Part shown: in pieces, positions 44,136 to 52,475 of the stretch
How the letters are laid out: the number at the start of each line of letters is the position of its first letter
Position numbering within the stretch: the stretch's first letter is position 1
Assembly (NCBI GenBank): GCA_964602655.1
Contig: CAZRSF010000011.1
Location: forward strand, 1-64,000
Origin: Moduliflexus sp964602655
GTDB taxonomy: Bacteria > Moduliflexota > Moduliflexia > Moduliflexales > Moduliflexaceae
DNA length: 64,000 bases
Direction: 5' to 3'
The notes under the pieces: model-generated
Database searches by the model: none
What the model was told of the DNA's origin: nothing
The model's input: the letters and a program-made list of their open reading frames with translations, nothing else
Made by a program: the position numbers and the translations under genes

Positions 44136-44514
44136 TTCTCCTCGACAATCTTGATTTCCTCTTCCGTCAGCCCGTACAGCGCATACACCAGCCGGTCAAT
44201 CTGTCCGTCGAGCGCGGCGATCCCCAGCCCTGAAAGGGCGGAATATGTCAGCGCGGGGCAACGCCCTGCGACGCTGGAACCGCAAACACCGCGTTCGTCG
44301 GGCGATGCCCGACGCTGATACATTCCGCATGGATGACATCTTTCGAGAGTTCGGATTGTCCCGATTCGTTGTCAATGTCCCACCCAAGCGCCTTGAAAAA
44401 CGGGTCAATAAATTCGCGGCGGGTCTGAGTTTCGTTATATTTCCCCTGTTTATACTCAACGCTGTTCGCGTCGAACCGTTCGACAAGCTGAAGAATTTTT
44501 TCCGGCGCTGGCAT
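44132..44514 (-). pseudogene. Type IIG restriction-modification gene, collapsed (relic 1)
   Basis: Both ends of an Eco57I-like type IIG gene survive. The N-terminus starts at 44514 with PAPEKILQLVERFDANSVEY and KYNETQTRREFIDPFFKALG, typical of this family. The C-terminus, in another frame, is DGQIDRLVYALYGLTEEEIK and ends at 44132. Between them lies about 100 bases of dispersed repeat (44225-44325: CAGCCCTGAAAGGGC, CGGGGCAACGCCCTGCG and GTCGGGCGATGCCCGAC hairpins) where several hundred codons of catalytic and methyltransferase sequence should be. The gene cannot be functional. Its stop overlaps the toxin start. Confidence 0.8.
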
Positions 44515-44551
44515 ATATCATCCCTTTCAGTAATTTCGTTGATAGCACTTC

Positions 44552-44622
44552 GTACCGCCGACGTCCTCGTCGGCATGGTCAAACCTCTCCGTTTCTTCTG
44601 CCGACGAGGACGTCGGCGGTAC
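44552..44622. repeat. Long inverted repeat, TACCGCCGACG type
   Basis: Arms GTACCGCCGACGTCCTCGTCGGCA (44552-44575) and its exact complement (44599-44622) enclose 23 bases; each arm also folds on itself. It is the same design as 2763-2830, with paired base differences in the arms. Confidence 0.85.
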
Positions 44623-44662
44623 GATAGGCTTTTAGTGAATTCGTATCGCGCCAACGGCGCGG

Positions 44663-44802
44663 CTCATATTAGCCCAGGGCGAAGCCCTGGGAACAGAGCC
44701 AACAAGAAACCGCGCTCTGAAAGAGCGCCTCAATGAAACGCCCCTTCAGGGCGAGAGTCTGGCCTGCCCTATTCCCCAGGGCTGCGCCCTGGGCTAATAT
44801 GA
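44663..44802. repeat. MITE-like 140-bp element with 17-bp inverted ends
   Basis: Perfect terminal inverted repeats TCATATTAGCCCAGGGC (44663-44679) and complement (44786-44802). Inside are further hairpins (GCCCTGGG pairs, GCGCTCTGAAAGAGCGC, CGCCCCTTCAGGGCG). No ORF. The rest of 44515-44832 holds no gene. Confidence 0.8.
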
Positions 44803-44832
44803 CGCTGCCCCCTTCAGGGCGAAAAATAAAAA

Positions 44833-45723
44833 TCAATCAACCTCAGCGGTCTCTTCGATAATCGGCTCTTTCGATGCGCCAGCGGCGTATTTGCGTTCGA
44901 TGGCGGCGTCTAAGGCGATAATCATCTGCTGCGCGATGGCGAGCGCTTGCTTCCAATCCGGCGGCTGCGCGTTGGGGCTGGCGAAGACGGCGTAGTTTCT
45001 GGCGAGCCGCAGCGCGTCCATCTCTTCGATCATCTTCGCGGTGAAAAACTGCTCTTCTACGAGTTTATCGAGCAGTTGCGTGAATTCCGCACTGCGCTGC
45101 GATGAACGCAAAAATGATTTCTTGGCGTGGGGATCGAGGTAGGCGGCTTGCAGGAATGAGAGTTCGGCAAAGCGGGCTTCGACAAAATTGAACGCCTGTA
45201 ACATGGCCGATTCCGGCGAGATTTCGAAGAGTTTGTTGAGAAACGCGAGCACATTTCCCTGTCCTTCTAAGACGCCGAACAATTGAATGTCCTCTGCTTG
45301 CAAGCCGAATTCGAAGAGCGTGTCCGAAAGTTCGATGCCATATTCATCATGCAGGAAGCGCCGCGCAAATTCGGTGGTTTCATCCAAATAACGATAGACC
45401 GTGCGCAATTCCGGGCGTTCGAAACGGTGCTGCAAGGTCTGGCGATCTTCGTTCAGGAATTCGATAAACGGGCGTTCCGGCAGTTTGACCCGTTCGCGTT
45501 TCAGCAAATCGAGCGCTTTGTTGAACGGCAGCGGCGTCCCCTTGGCGGAATCGTTCAAGCTGTGTCCGGCGTCAATCAAGCGGTCGTGCAGCAGCAATTC
45601 CACCGCGTTCGCGAGATGCAGCGCGATAAACGGATATTTGCGCTCGTTGGCCTGCCGGAAAAGTTCCATCGAATGAATCAGGAGTTCGATAGCGTGAAAA
45701 AACAGCGGAGATTGATCGCTCAT
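44833..45723 (-). CDS. HEPN-like domain protein
   Basis: A 296-residue, mainly alpha-helical protein of unknown function. The segment FIALHLANAVELLLHDRLID near 32-51 and the later Arg94-x4-His99 (NEDRQTLQHRF) match the HEPN signature, where R-x4-6-H forms the RNase site. The usual polar residue after Arg (often Asn) is Gln. The rest (about 120-296) shows no known motif. The start at 45723 is chosen because the upstream part of the frame is encoded by a GTCATTGCGAG repeat. It borders a zone of restriction and toxin relics, so an RNA-cleaving defence or toxin role is possible. Confidence 0.65.
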   Translation of the reverse strand: MSDQSPLFFHAIELLIHSMELFRQANERKYPFIALHLANAVELLLHDRLIDAGHSLNDSAKGTPLPFNKALDLLKRERVKLPERPFIEFLNEDRQTLQHRFERPELRTVYRYLDETTEFARRFLHDEYGIELSDTLFEFGLQAEDIQLFGVLEGQGNVLAFLNKLFEISPESAMLQAFNFVEARFAELSFLQAAYLDPHAKKSFLRSSQRSAEFTQLLDKLVEEQFFTAKMIEEMDALRLARNYAVFASPNAQPPDWKQALAIAQQMIIALDAAIERKYAAGASKEPIIEETAEVD

Positions 45724-45740
45724 ACATGGTCTCCCAAACC

Positions 45741-45815
45741 TGTCATTGCGAGGAGCGTCAGCGACAAAGCAATCCCGACGAGATGGCGTCGTCGCTGGCG
45801 CTCCTCGCCATGACA
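45741..45815. repeat. TGTCATTGCGAGG inverted repeat
   Basis: 17-base ends with one mismatch (45741-45757 and 45799-45815). Same family as 16610-16685. It ends 17 bases upstream of the HEPN-like start and 23 bases after the aroM stop. Confidence 0.8.
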
Positions 45816-45838
45816 CAATTGATGTCGGATTGTCATCT

Positions 45839-46519
45839 CTATAACAGCATTTCGCCGGTCACTTTCGCCACTAAAATATTCGATAAAATCACCGGTTTGC
45901 CGGTGGTTTCTTTGACGATGTCCCGCATTTCTCTCGTGTATCCGAAACAGTGCATGACGATGAAATTAATGTCATAGCGTTTGAGTTGGTGCGCGGCTTC
46001 CAAGATGCCGTCATTGCCGGTATGCGGCGACGCGGAGGCGAACACCGGCACAATGCCGTTGCAGGCGAGATTGCGGCGCATCTGTTTCTGCTGCTCGCCG
46101 GTAGGAATCATGACGCCGACAACCTGCCCCGCGCTGGCTAAGGCGGCGACCATATTATCCACGATTTTTTGCGGAATAATAAACGGCACCGGATAGCGAA
46201 ACGGACGAAAATCGCCGGTACACAGCAGGATTGCCGCATCAATGTGTTGCGTTTGCAACGTATCCGCGCAGGCTTGAATGCGCGGCAAAAGATAGCGTCG
46301 TCCGACGATATGCTGCGAACCGTCGGCCATTTTGACGACCAACACGTCATCGCCTTCATTCGGCGCCATGCGCTTCACCTCTGCCTCGGTCAGGCCGTCT
46401 AACGCGCCCGATTCGATCATTTCGGCGCGGTCGCCCCAGGCGTCTTCGAAAATGCTTAAAATATCCGGGCGCGGCGACTGGCCGATGCTGATCATCCCTA
46501 TTTTCGGTTTATGACTCAT
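45839..46519 (-). CDS. aroM: AroM family protein
   Basis: A 226-residue protein, the size of E. coli AroM (225), with the family features KIGMISIGQSPRPDI at the start, ESGALDGL near 37-44, ILLCTGDF near 96-103 and MHCFGYT near 195-201. The role of AroM is unknown; in E. coli it is coexpressed with aroL under TyrR. In many bacteria AroM sits with transporter or hydantoin-racemase-like genes. Here it lies between htpX upstream and the HEPN-like gene downstream on the same strand. A weak AGGAT precedes the ATG, and a 12-base-arm palindrome ends 21 bases before it. Confidence 0.9.
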   Translation of the reverse strand: MSHKPKIGMISIGQSPRPDILSIFEDAWGDRAEMIESGALDGLTEAEVKRMAPNEGDDVLVVKMADGSQHIVGRRYLLPRIQACADTLQTQHIDAAILLCTGDFRPFRYPVPFIIPQKIVDNMVAALASAGQVVGVMIPTGEQQKQMRRNLACNGIVPVFASASPHTGNDGILEAAHQLKRYDINFIVMHCFGYTREMRDIVKETTGKPVILSNILVAKVTGEMLL

Positions 46520-46540
46520 GAGAATATCCTCATTGCTGGC

Positions 46541-46568
46541 GTAGGTCGAAACTGAAGTTTCGACCTAC
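46541..46568. repeat. Start-proximal palindrome, GTAGGTCGAAAC type
   Basis: Perfect 12-base arms (46541-46552 and 46557-46568) with a 4-base loop, 21 bases before the aroM start and 14 bases after the htpX stop. On the coding strand the loop region is CTTCAG, like the CTTCAAG centre of the other palindromes. Confidence 0.85.
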
Positions 46569-46582
46569 ACGAATAACTTCTA

Positions 46583-47437
46583 TCAACGCCGGGCAAGTTC
46601 TTCCAATCGCGCAATCCGCTCTTCAGTCGCAGGATGTGTGCTGAACAGCGACGCGAGGCCGCTGCCGGAAAACGGTTTCATGATAAAAAGATGCGCGGTC
46701 GCGTTGTGCGACGGCGTCTGCGTGAGCGGAAAACGTTCAACCCCCATGCTGATTTTTTGCAGCGCCCGCGCTAACGAGAGCGGCTGACCGCTGATCTCGG
46801 CGCCGGCGCGATCCGCCATAAATTCGCGGGAGCGGGAGATCGCCATTTGAATCAGCATCGCGGCAATCGGCGCGACAATCGCGGCGGCAAGCATTCCAAT
46901 CGCGCCGCCGCCATCGCGGTCGTCATCGCGCCCGCCGGAAAACATCGCGCCCCACCGCGCCATTGACGCAACAAACGAAATCGCGGTAGCAAACGTGGCG
47001 GCAATCGTTTGAATCAGAATATCGCGATTTTTGACATGCCCTAATTCATGCCCGATCACGCCTGCCAATTCGTCGCGGTTCAGCATCCGCATGATGCCGT
47101 TGGTGACGGCGACGGCCGCATGATTCGGATCGCGTCCGGTGGCGAAGGCGTTGGGCGTGTCAGTCGGAATGATATACACTTTCGGCATCGGCAGGTTGGC
47201 ATTCGTCGCTAATTGCCGCACTAATCCGTAGAGTTCCGGCGCGCTGCCTTCTGAAACTTCCTGCGCGTTATACATCCGCAGCACCAACTTGTCGCTGAAC
47301 CAATAGGAAAAAAAGTTCATGGCGAGCGCCACGATAAACATCATGACCATGCCGCGATCTCCGGCGACCATGCCGCCGATCAACATCAATATTCCGGCCA
47401 GTCCGGCCATTAACACAACGGTTTTCATTGAATTCAT
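46583..47437 (-). CDS. htpX: Protease HtpX homologue
   Basis: A 284-residue M48 zinc metalloprotease of the inner membrane that degrades misfolded membrane proteins. The zinc motif is HELGH at 130-134 in VIGHELGHVKNRD, with the third ligand Glu in SREFMADRAGAEIS near 205-218. Helices lie near 7-24, 29-47 and two more around 145-195. The end of the catalytic part, HLFIMKPF...LFSTHPATEERIARL, is typical. The start at 47437 follows AGGAGC; a second ATG lies three codons downstream. A palindrome ends 23 bases before the start, in the gap after fmt. Confidence 0.95.
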   Translation of the reverse strand: MNSMKTVVLMAGLAGILMLIGGMVAGDRGMVMMFIVALAMNFFSYWFSDKLVLRMYNAQEVSEGSAPELYGLVRQLATNANLPMPKVYIIPTDTPNAFATGRDPNHAAVAVTNGIMRMLNRDELAGVIGHELGHVKNRDILIQTIAATFATAISFVASMARWGAMFSGGRDDDRDGGGAIGMLAAAIVAPIAAMLIQMAISRSREFMADRAGAEISGQPLSLARALQKISMGVERFPLTQTPSHNATAHLFIMKPFSGSGLASLFSTHPATEERIARLEELARR

Positions 47438-47460
47438 TGTTTTTGCTCCTCGCATGTCGA

Positions 47461-47492
47461 ATCCGGTCAGGGTTTCAAATCCTGACTGGGTT
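47461..47492. repeat. Start-proximal palindrome, CGGTCAGGG type
   Basis: ATCCGGTCAGGGTTTC and AAATCCTGACTGGGTT pair with a few mismatches around TTTCAAA. It ends 23 bases before the htpX start and lies 8 bases after the fmt stop. Confidence 0.75.
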
Positions 47493-47500
47493 ATTCCTGT

Positions 47501-48454
47501 TTAACAATTCTCGCCGAATCGCTCGCCGACATTCAGCCGGTAGCCCCGGCAGAAGTCGCTGCATCGCATCGGTTTTTTATTTTCCGGCTGGATTTCCAGG
47601 ATTCGCACACATCCCGCGCCGGTCGCGATCAGCGGGCCGCGCGTTTGCTCGATTCGGACAACCATTCCGGGCTGATATTCAGGCGGCGCGGGCGGCGTCT
47701 CGGCTTCGACCTCCACGTGTAATACTTTGACACTTTTGCCGTGAATAGTGGTATAGGCTCCCGGCCAGGGAAAAAATCCGCGCACTTTACAATCAATCGC
47801 GTATGCTGGCTCGTTCCAATCAATCAGGCCATCCTCTTTTTTCATCAGTGGCGCGTAAGTCGCCGCCGCATGATCTTGCGGAATGCGGACGAGCGTGCCT
47901 GCGTCCGCTTGACGCAGCGTTTCGATCAGCAGGTCTGCGCCGAGCGCCGAGAGCTTGTCATGCAAGGTCTCGGTCGTTTCGCGCGGTTCAATCGAGATCG
48001 TCCGCGTTAAGAGCATGTCGCCGGTGTCCATGCCTTTATCCATGAACATCGTGGTAACACCGGTTTCGGTTTCGCCCCGCACAATCGCCCAGTTCATCGG
48101 CGCTGCGCCGCGATATTTCGGCAGCAGCGAGGCATGAACGTTGATGCAGCCGAAGCGCGGAATCCGCAGCAGCGTTTCCGGCAAAATTTGTCCGTACGCG
48201 ACGACCACAATCGCATCCGGGTTGAGGTCGCGAATCTGCTGCACAACGGCCTCTTCGCGCACTCGTCTCGGCTGCAAGACCGGGATGCCATGCTGTTCCG
48301 CCAGCGTTTTGACCGGCGGCGAAACGACATGCTGTCCGCGCCCTTTGGCGCGATCCGGCTGCGTTACGACGGCTTGAATGGTATAACCATGATCGATCAA
48401 TTTTTGTAATGTAGGAACCGCAAATTCCGGCGTTCCCATAAAGATGATATTCAT
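47501..48454 (-). CDS. fmt: Methionyl-tRNA formyltransferase
   Basis: A 317-residue enzyme that formylates initiator Met-tRNA with 10-formyl-THF. The N-terminal formyltransferase domain has MNIIFMGTPEFAVPTLQ at the start, the catalytic Asn-His region in INVHASLLPKYRGAAPM near 107-123, and the catalytic Asp in DKGMDTGDML near 140-149. The C-terminal OB domain runs from about 205. Usually def is adjacent, but here htpX and aroM follow instead. GGGGAC precedes the ATG. Confidence 0.96.
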   Translation of the reverse strand: MNIIFMGTPEFAVPTLQKLIDHGYTIQAVVTQPDRAKGRGQHVVSPPVKTLAEQHGIPVLQPRRVREEAVVQQIRDLNPDAIVVVAYGQILPETLLRIPRFGCINVHASLLPKYRGAAPMNWAIVRGETETGVTTMFMDKGMDTGDMLLTRTISIEPRETTETLHDKLSALGADLLIETLRQADAGTLVRIPQDHAAATYAPLMKKEDGLIDWNEPAYAIDCKVRGFFPWPGAYTTIHGKSVKVLHVEVEAETPPAPPEYQPGMVVRIEQTRGPLIATGAGCVRILEIQPENKKPMRCSDFCRGYRLNVGERFGENC

Positions 48455-48576
48455 TGTGATGTCCCCTTTTTTGTTTTAGTTATACAAGACAGGCAGACGG
48501 TCAGAAAGTCAAGGAATAATTGCTGGCATGAATTCGGAAAAACGAGGAAAGAAGGCGGTAAAAAAATTATGGCGGC

Positions 48577-48611
48577 GTTCGTAGGGGCGCGGTCTCCGCG
48601 CCCCTACGAAC
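48577..48611. repeat. Perfect 16-bp hairpin repeat
   Basis: GTTCGTAGGGGCGCGG and its exact complement with a 3-base loop (48577-48592 and 48596-48611). There is no T-run. CGTAGGGGCG hairpins of this kind are dispersed repeats in many genomes. It lies between the small 48645 gene and fmt. Confidence 0.8.
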
Positions 48612-48644
48612 ATCATCGCCAAACCACATCAGCCAAGGATTGGT

Positions 48645-48830
48645 CTATTCTTCGAAGGGTCGCCAGAACAGGAGCTTGGCATACATATTTTTTTCGCCGA
48701 GTTCCTGATTGATTTCATCTTCGATTTTCGTAATGTGAGCTAACGTTCGGATTTGTTCCCCTTCCCATTCGGCATTGGCAAAAGACGGTTCGCCATTGTC
48801 ATAATACACATACGAGACAAAATATTTCAT
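48645..48830 (-). CDS. Small conserved-looking hypothetical protein
   Basis: A 61-residue soluble protein starting MKYFVSYVYYDNGEPSFANA, with a central helix-forming acidic part (TKIEDEINQELGEKNMYAK) and ending FWRPFEE. It looks like the small phage-associated or accessory proteins with the pattern of two strands, helix, strand. AAGGAG lies upstream of tandem ATGs at 48833 and 48830; the second has better spacing. Function not recognised. It follows a receiver-kinase gene on the same strand with a 67-base gap. Confidence 0.7.
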   Translation of the reverse strand: MKYFVSYVYYDNGEPSFANAEWEGEQIRTLAHITKIEDEINQELGEKNMYAKLLFWRPFEE

Positions 48831-48897
48831 CATGCGCTCCTTTGTTGAATGTTGAATTGTGTTGTGCTTCTTGTGGTCGCGTCGGTCAAGAAAAACG

Positions 48898-50034
48898 TTA
48901 TGTTTGTTCGAACGGAAGGCGAATCGTAAAGGCGCTTCCACGTCCCAATTCGCTTTCCACGTCAAGCGTGCCGCTATGTAATTCTATAAATTGTTTGACG
49001 ATCCATAATCCGAGTCCCGTGCCTTTGATCTCGTTCACATTTCCGCCGCGATGAAACGCATCGAATAAATGTTCGAGATCGTCGGGCGCGATCCCGATCC
49101 CTTCGTCCTGCACGCGAAAACGCATGGTCGGCGCACCTTCCTCGCGGAGAATGTCGAAGCGGATCGTCCCGCCGTTCGGAGAATATTTGATAGCGTTCGA
49201 GAGCAGGTTCGAGAAAATATGATGCAGCAGTTTCGGATCGACGCTCGCCTCGAATCCCCTGCCCTGCGCAGAAAATTCCAGCACATGCGTCTCAACGCAC
49301 ATCGCGCGAAATTGGTCGGCAATATCGCTGCAAAATGCGGCAACATCGAGGCGGATCGGGCGAAAATGGAATTGATGCGATTCGACTTTGAGGAGCAGCA
49401 GAACATCATTCAGTAAATCGGTCATCTTGCCGACGGCATCTTCAATGATGTCCAACTGCTCCAGTTTTTTTTCCGCGCTCATGCGGTCGGCGTAGCGTTT
49501 CAGCATTTTGCCGGTCATGCTGATCACCGTGAGCGGCGAGCGCAGTTCATGCGAGGCAATGGAAATGAAGCGGGATTTGATTTGATTGAGGTCTTTTTCC
49601 CGCGCTAACGCGCCCTGCAACTCGGCATTTTTCTGAAGAAGTTCGCGTTGCAGCCGCTGGACGGTTAAATGCGTATTCACGCGCGCCAGCACTTCCTGCG
49701 CCTGAAACGGCTTGATAATATAATCAATCGCCCCCAATTCGAAGCCTTTGATTTTATCCACCGTGTCGGAAAGCGCCGTCATGAAAATCACAGGAATATC
49801 GCGCGTGTCAGGATGGCATTTTAAACGGCGGCAGACTTCGAAACCATCCATCTCCGGCATCATGACATCTAACAAAATCATATCAGGATAGTCTGTGCGG
49901 GCGATCTCAAGGCAGGTGCGCCCATCGCTGGCAAACGACACCTCGAATTGCGTTTGTTCGAACAATTCGAATAAGATTTCCAGGTTGGTCGGATGATCAT
50001 CAACAATGAGGATTAACGTGTCTTCAGCGTTCAT
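48898..50034 (-). CDS. Response regulator-histidine kinase protein
   Basis: A 378-residue protein with an N-terminal receiver (about 7-125: IVDDHPTN, phospho-Asp in MILLDVMMPEMDG, Lys in YIIKPF), a coiled coil (about 130-155), HisKA with IASHELRSPLTV, and HATPase with NLLSNAIKYSPN, DEGIGIA and GTGLGLWIVK. It is cytoplasmic and lacks a DNA-binding output. Its start overlaps the stop of the upstream hybrid kinase by 11 bases, so the two are coupled. It is the last kinase of the 48.9-54.1 kb signalling run. Confidence 0.9.
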   Translation of the reverse strand: MNAEDTLILIVDDHPTNLEILFELFEQTQFEVSFASDGRTCLEIARTDYPDMILLDVMMPEMDGFEVCRRLKCHPDTRDIPVIFMTALSDTVDKIKGFELGAIDYIIKPFQAQEVLARVNTHLTVQRLQRELLQKNAELQGALAREKDLNQIKSRFISIASHELRSPLTVISMTGKMLKRYADRMSAEKKLEQLDIIEDAVGKMTDLLNDVLLLLKVESHQFHFRPIRLDVAAFCSDIADQFRAMCVETHVLEFSAQGRGFEASVDPKLLHHIFSNLLSNAIKYSPNGGTIRFDILREEGAPTMRFRVQDEGIGIAPDDLEHLFDAFHRGGNVNEIKGTGLGLWIVKQFIELHSGTLDVESELGRGSAFTIRLPFEQT

Positions 50035-52456
50035 GGATGAGTTGCTCTAACTGTTGAATCAGTTCATTGGTGTATAAATGTTTGGCTAAATGACGCAATT
50101 CTTTGAGGTTCTCATACGAATGCGTGGGAGACGATTCCAGGTCGGTAATATAATGCAGCAATTTTTTGATGCGTCCTTTTTGCGCCAGCGCTAATAACGT
50201 GTCGCACTCTTCGCGTGGCAGGCGGGTCGGGGTTTTTGACGCATTCACCGCGACAGAAGCTGTCTCCCGCGCCTCTTCCGTCTCATTCTGATAGACCCAT
50301 TCAAGATGTAAATGTTGTTCCAGAAGCGCAAACAATTTTTCCGCAGAAATCGGTTTGATCATAAAATCATTGAATCCGATCTTGAGGGCGCGTTGCCGGG
50401 TCTCCTCGAAGACGCTCGCCGTCACCGCAATGATAATCGTTTTGCGCGCGTCCTGCGGCATCTGCGCCTCGGCGTGACGAATCTGCTGAGTCGCGCCAAA
50501 GCCGTCCAACATCGGCATTCGTAAGTCGAGCAAAATCAGGTCAGGCCGGATATCTAAGGTCGTTTCAAGGCATTCCAGCCCGTTTTCGACGGTGATAATG
50601 TCAAAGCCTAACGGAAATAACAGGCCGACCAGCACCGCGCGGTTCGCCGCTTCGTCATCTGCCACGAGAATGGAGCGCCGAACGCCTTTGTAGCCGACTA
50701 CGCGCTGCTGCGATGACGCGGATGGTTGCGGAACATCTCCCTTGGCTTCGAGCAACGGCAGCGTAAACCAGAAGCGCGTCCCCTGATTCGGTCTGCTGGA
50801 TACGTGCAGCGTCCCTCCCATCAGCGTCACCAATTTCTGGCTGATGGACAACCCTAAGCCCGTGCCTTCGATTGATGCGTCATGTTTCCCGACTTGCTGG
50901 AATGGTGAAAAAATCTGATCGATATCCTCTGGCGCAATCCCTTCGCCGGTATCTTCGACGGCGAATTCTATGAATGACTGCTCAGCGGGAGGCTCCGCCA
51001 GCAGCAGCGATACGGTAAATGTAATCGCGCCAGCGCGCGTAAATTTGACGGCATTATCCAGCAAGTTCAATAAAATTTCTTGCAAGCGTTTCTCGTCGGC
51101 GCGAATGCTTTTGGGGAGTTGGTCATGCCGATGATAGGCGAACAGCAGCCCTTTCTGCTCGCAGCGCATCCGAATCATTCTGGCAATCTGATCTAAAAAT
51201 GGCGACAGCGCAAGATTGCCGAATAGAATCTCGATTCGTCCCGCTTCTATCTTCGACAGGTCTAAAATCTCATTGATCAATTTCAACAGATGCTCGCCGC
51301 TGTGCTGAATCGTCATCAAGCCGTCGCGCTGGCGTTCGGTCAGGTGGTCGGACGCTCTGAGGATTTGCGCATAGCCTAAGATCGCGTTCAGCGGCGTGCG
51401 CAGATCGTGACTCATGTTGGCAAGAAATTCGCTTTTCGCTCGACTGGCGGATTCTGCCTGTTCTTTCGCCTGTTGCAGCAGCACGTTCGTTTCCACTAAT
51501 TCCGCCGTGCGCTCCCGGACGCGTTCCGCTAACGACGTGCGTTCTACGACTAAGGCGTCCTCGGCGCGTCGGCGTTCTTGCTCCTGCTCAAGGCCATGCA
51601 GCGCAAACGCCAGGTCATTCCCAATCTCTTGAAAGACCTGCTGCTCCTCATCATGCTTGACGAATTGCCGTTGCAACGACACGGTTAAGACGCCATAGCA
51701 GTGATGCTCGTACGATAGCGGCGCGCTCATCGTACTGACATGCGCATGGAGATTGCGTAACGGGCATTCCTCGCACGCAGCGCGATGCTCTTCAATCACG
51801 ATGACATCATGCTGCCGCCGCGCAGACGCCGCGCAAGACGGGAGAACGCCACTTTCGACCAGTTGTCGTAATTCTGCGAGCGCTTCTTGCTGCGAAGGGG
51901 CGGTGGCAATGAACAATTCGCGCGGCTCTTCGCTGAGAATCCAGGCGGTTTCATACCCGCGCGTTTCGATGAGCAGATGACAGGTTTGTTGGAGCAGACG
52001 CGATCGGTTTTTTTCTTTGATGATACACTGCGACACCTTGCGCACGGCCTGAAGCACGGCGTTCGAATGCGCAATGCTCTGTTCCATTCGATGCCTGCGC
52101 AACGCGATGTCGAGCGTAATCAGTAATTCGCGTTCTTGCAGCGGCTTGATGAGGTAGGCCGATGGCTCGATGATTTTCGCGCGCTGCAATGTCGCTTGAT
52201 CGCTATAGGCGGACAGAAACACAATCGGGATATGATAACGCGAATGAACAATATTCGCGGTTTCAATGCCGTCTAAGTCGCCAGCCAGATGAATATCCAT
52301 CAAGATCAGATCGGGTTGGCTCGCCTCGATATATTGGAGGGCGGTTTCGCCGGATGACGCGACACCCAGCACACGATAGTCTGCGTGCTGGAGCATCAAT
52401 TTCAAATGCTCGGAGACCAGCAATTCATCTTCGACAATAAAGACATTCGGCAGCAT
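50024..52456 (-). CDS. Receiver-GAF-kinase-receiver hybrid sensor
   Basis: An 810-residue soluble hybrid kinase: receiver (about 3-120, VFIVEDE, phospho-Asp in LILMDIHLAGDLDG), a GAF-like domain (about 145-295) with a Cys cluster (CEECPLRN), coiled coil, HisKA with MSHDLRTPLN, HATPase with NLLDNAVKF, DTGEGIA and GTGLGLS, a second receiver with VADDEAAN, phospho-Asp in LILLDLRMPMLDG and Lys in FMIKPI, and a helical tail after HLHLEWVYQNE similar to that of the kinase at 18990. The start at 52456 follows AGGAAA and is favoured since the receiver begins right after it. It lies 19 bases after the upstream gene. The tail has no clear HPt histidine. Confidence 0.9.
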   Translation of the reverse strand: MLPNVFIVEDELLVSEHLKLMLQHADYRVLGVASSGETALQYIEASQPDLILMDIHLAGDLDGIETANIVHSRYHIPIVFLSAYSDQATLQRAKIIEPSAYLIKPLQERELLITLDIALRRHRMEQSIAHSNAVLQAVRKVSQCIIKEKNRSRLLQQTCHLLIETRGYETAWILSEEPRELFIATAPSQQEALAELRQLVESGVLPSCAASARRQHDVIVIEEHRAACEECPLRNLHAHVSTMSAPLSYEHHCYGVLTVSLQRQFVKHDEEQQVFQEIGNDLAFALHGLEQEQERRRAEDALVVERTSLAERVRERTAELVETNVLLQQAKEQAESASRAKSEFLANMSHDLRTPLNAILGYAQILRASDHLTERQRDGLMTIQHSGEHLLKLINEILDLSKIEAGRIEILFGNLALSPFLDQIARMIRMRCEQKGLLFAYHRHDQLPKSIRADEKRLQEILLNLLDNAVKFTRAGAITFTVSLLLAEPPAEQSFIEFAVEDTGEGIAPEDIDQIFSPFQQVGKHDASIEGTGLGLSISQKLVTLMGGTLHVSSRPNQGTRFWFTLPLLEAKGDVPQPSASSQQRVVGYKGVRRSILVADDEAANRAVLVGLLFPLGFDIITVENGLECLETTLDIRPDLILLDLRMPMLDGFGATQQIRHAEAQMPQDARKTIIIAVTASVFEETRQRALKIGFNDFMIKPISAEKLFALLEQHLHLEWVYQNETEEARETASVAVNASKTPTRLPREECDTLLALAQKGRIKKLLHYITDLESSPTHSYENLKELRHLAKHLYTNELIQQLEQLIHER

Positions 52457-52475
52457 GGCAAAATTTCCTGTTCCT

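Noticed and set aside
44245..44736. A 163-codon plus-strand frame across the restriction relic and repeats
   Set aside because: It is built from repeat DNA and antisense to the relic. The Arg-rich translation reflects hairpin GC sequence.
4580..44822. CRISPR array among the many repeats
   Set aside because: The repeats are dispersed palindromes, not regularly spaced direct repeats, and no cas gene is present.
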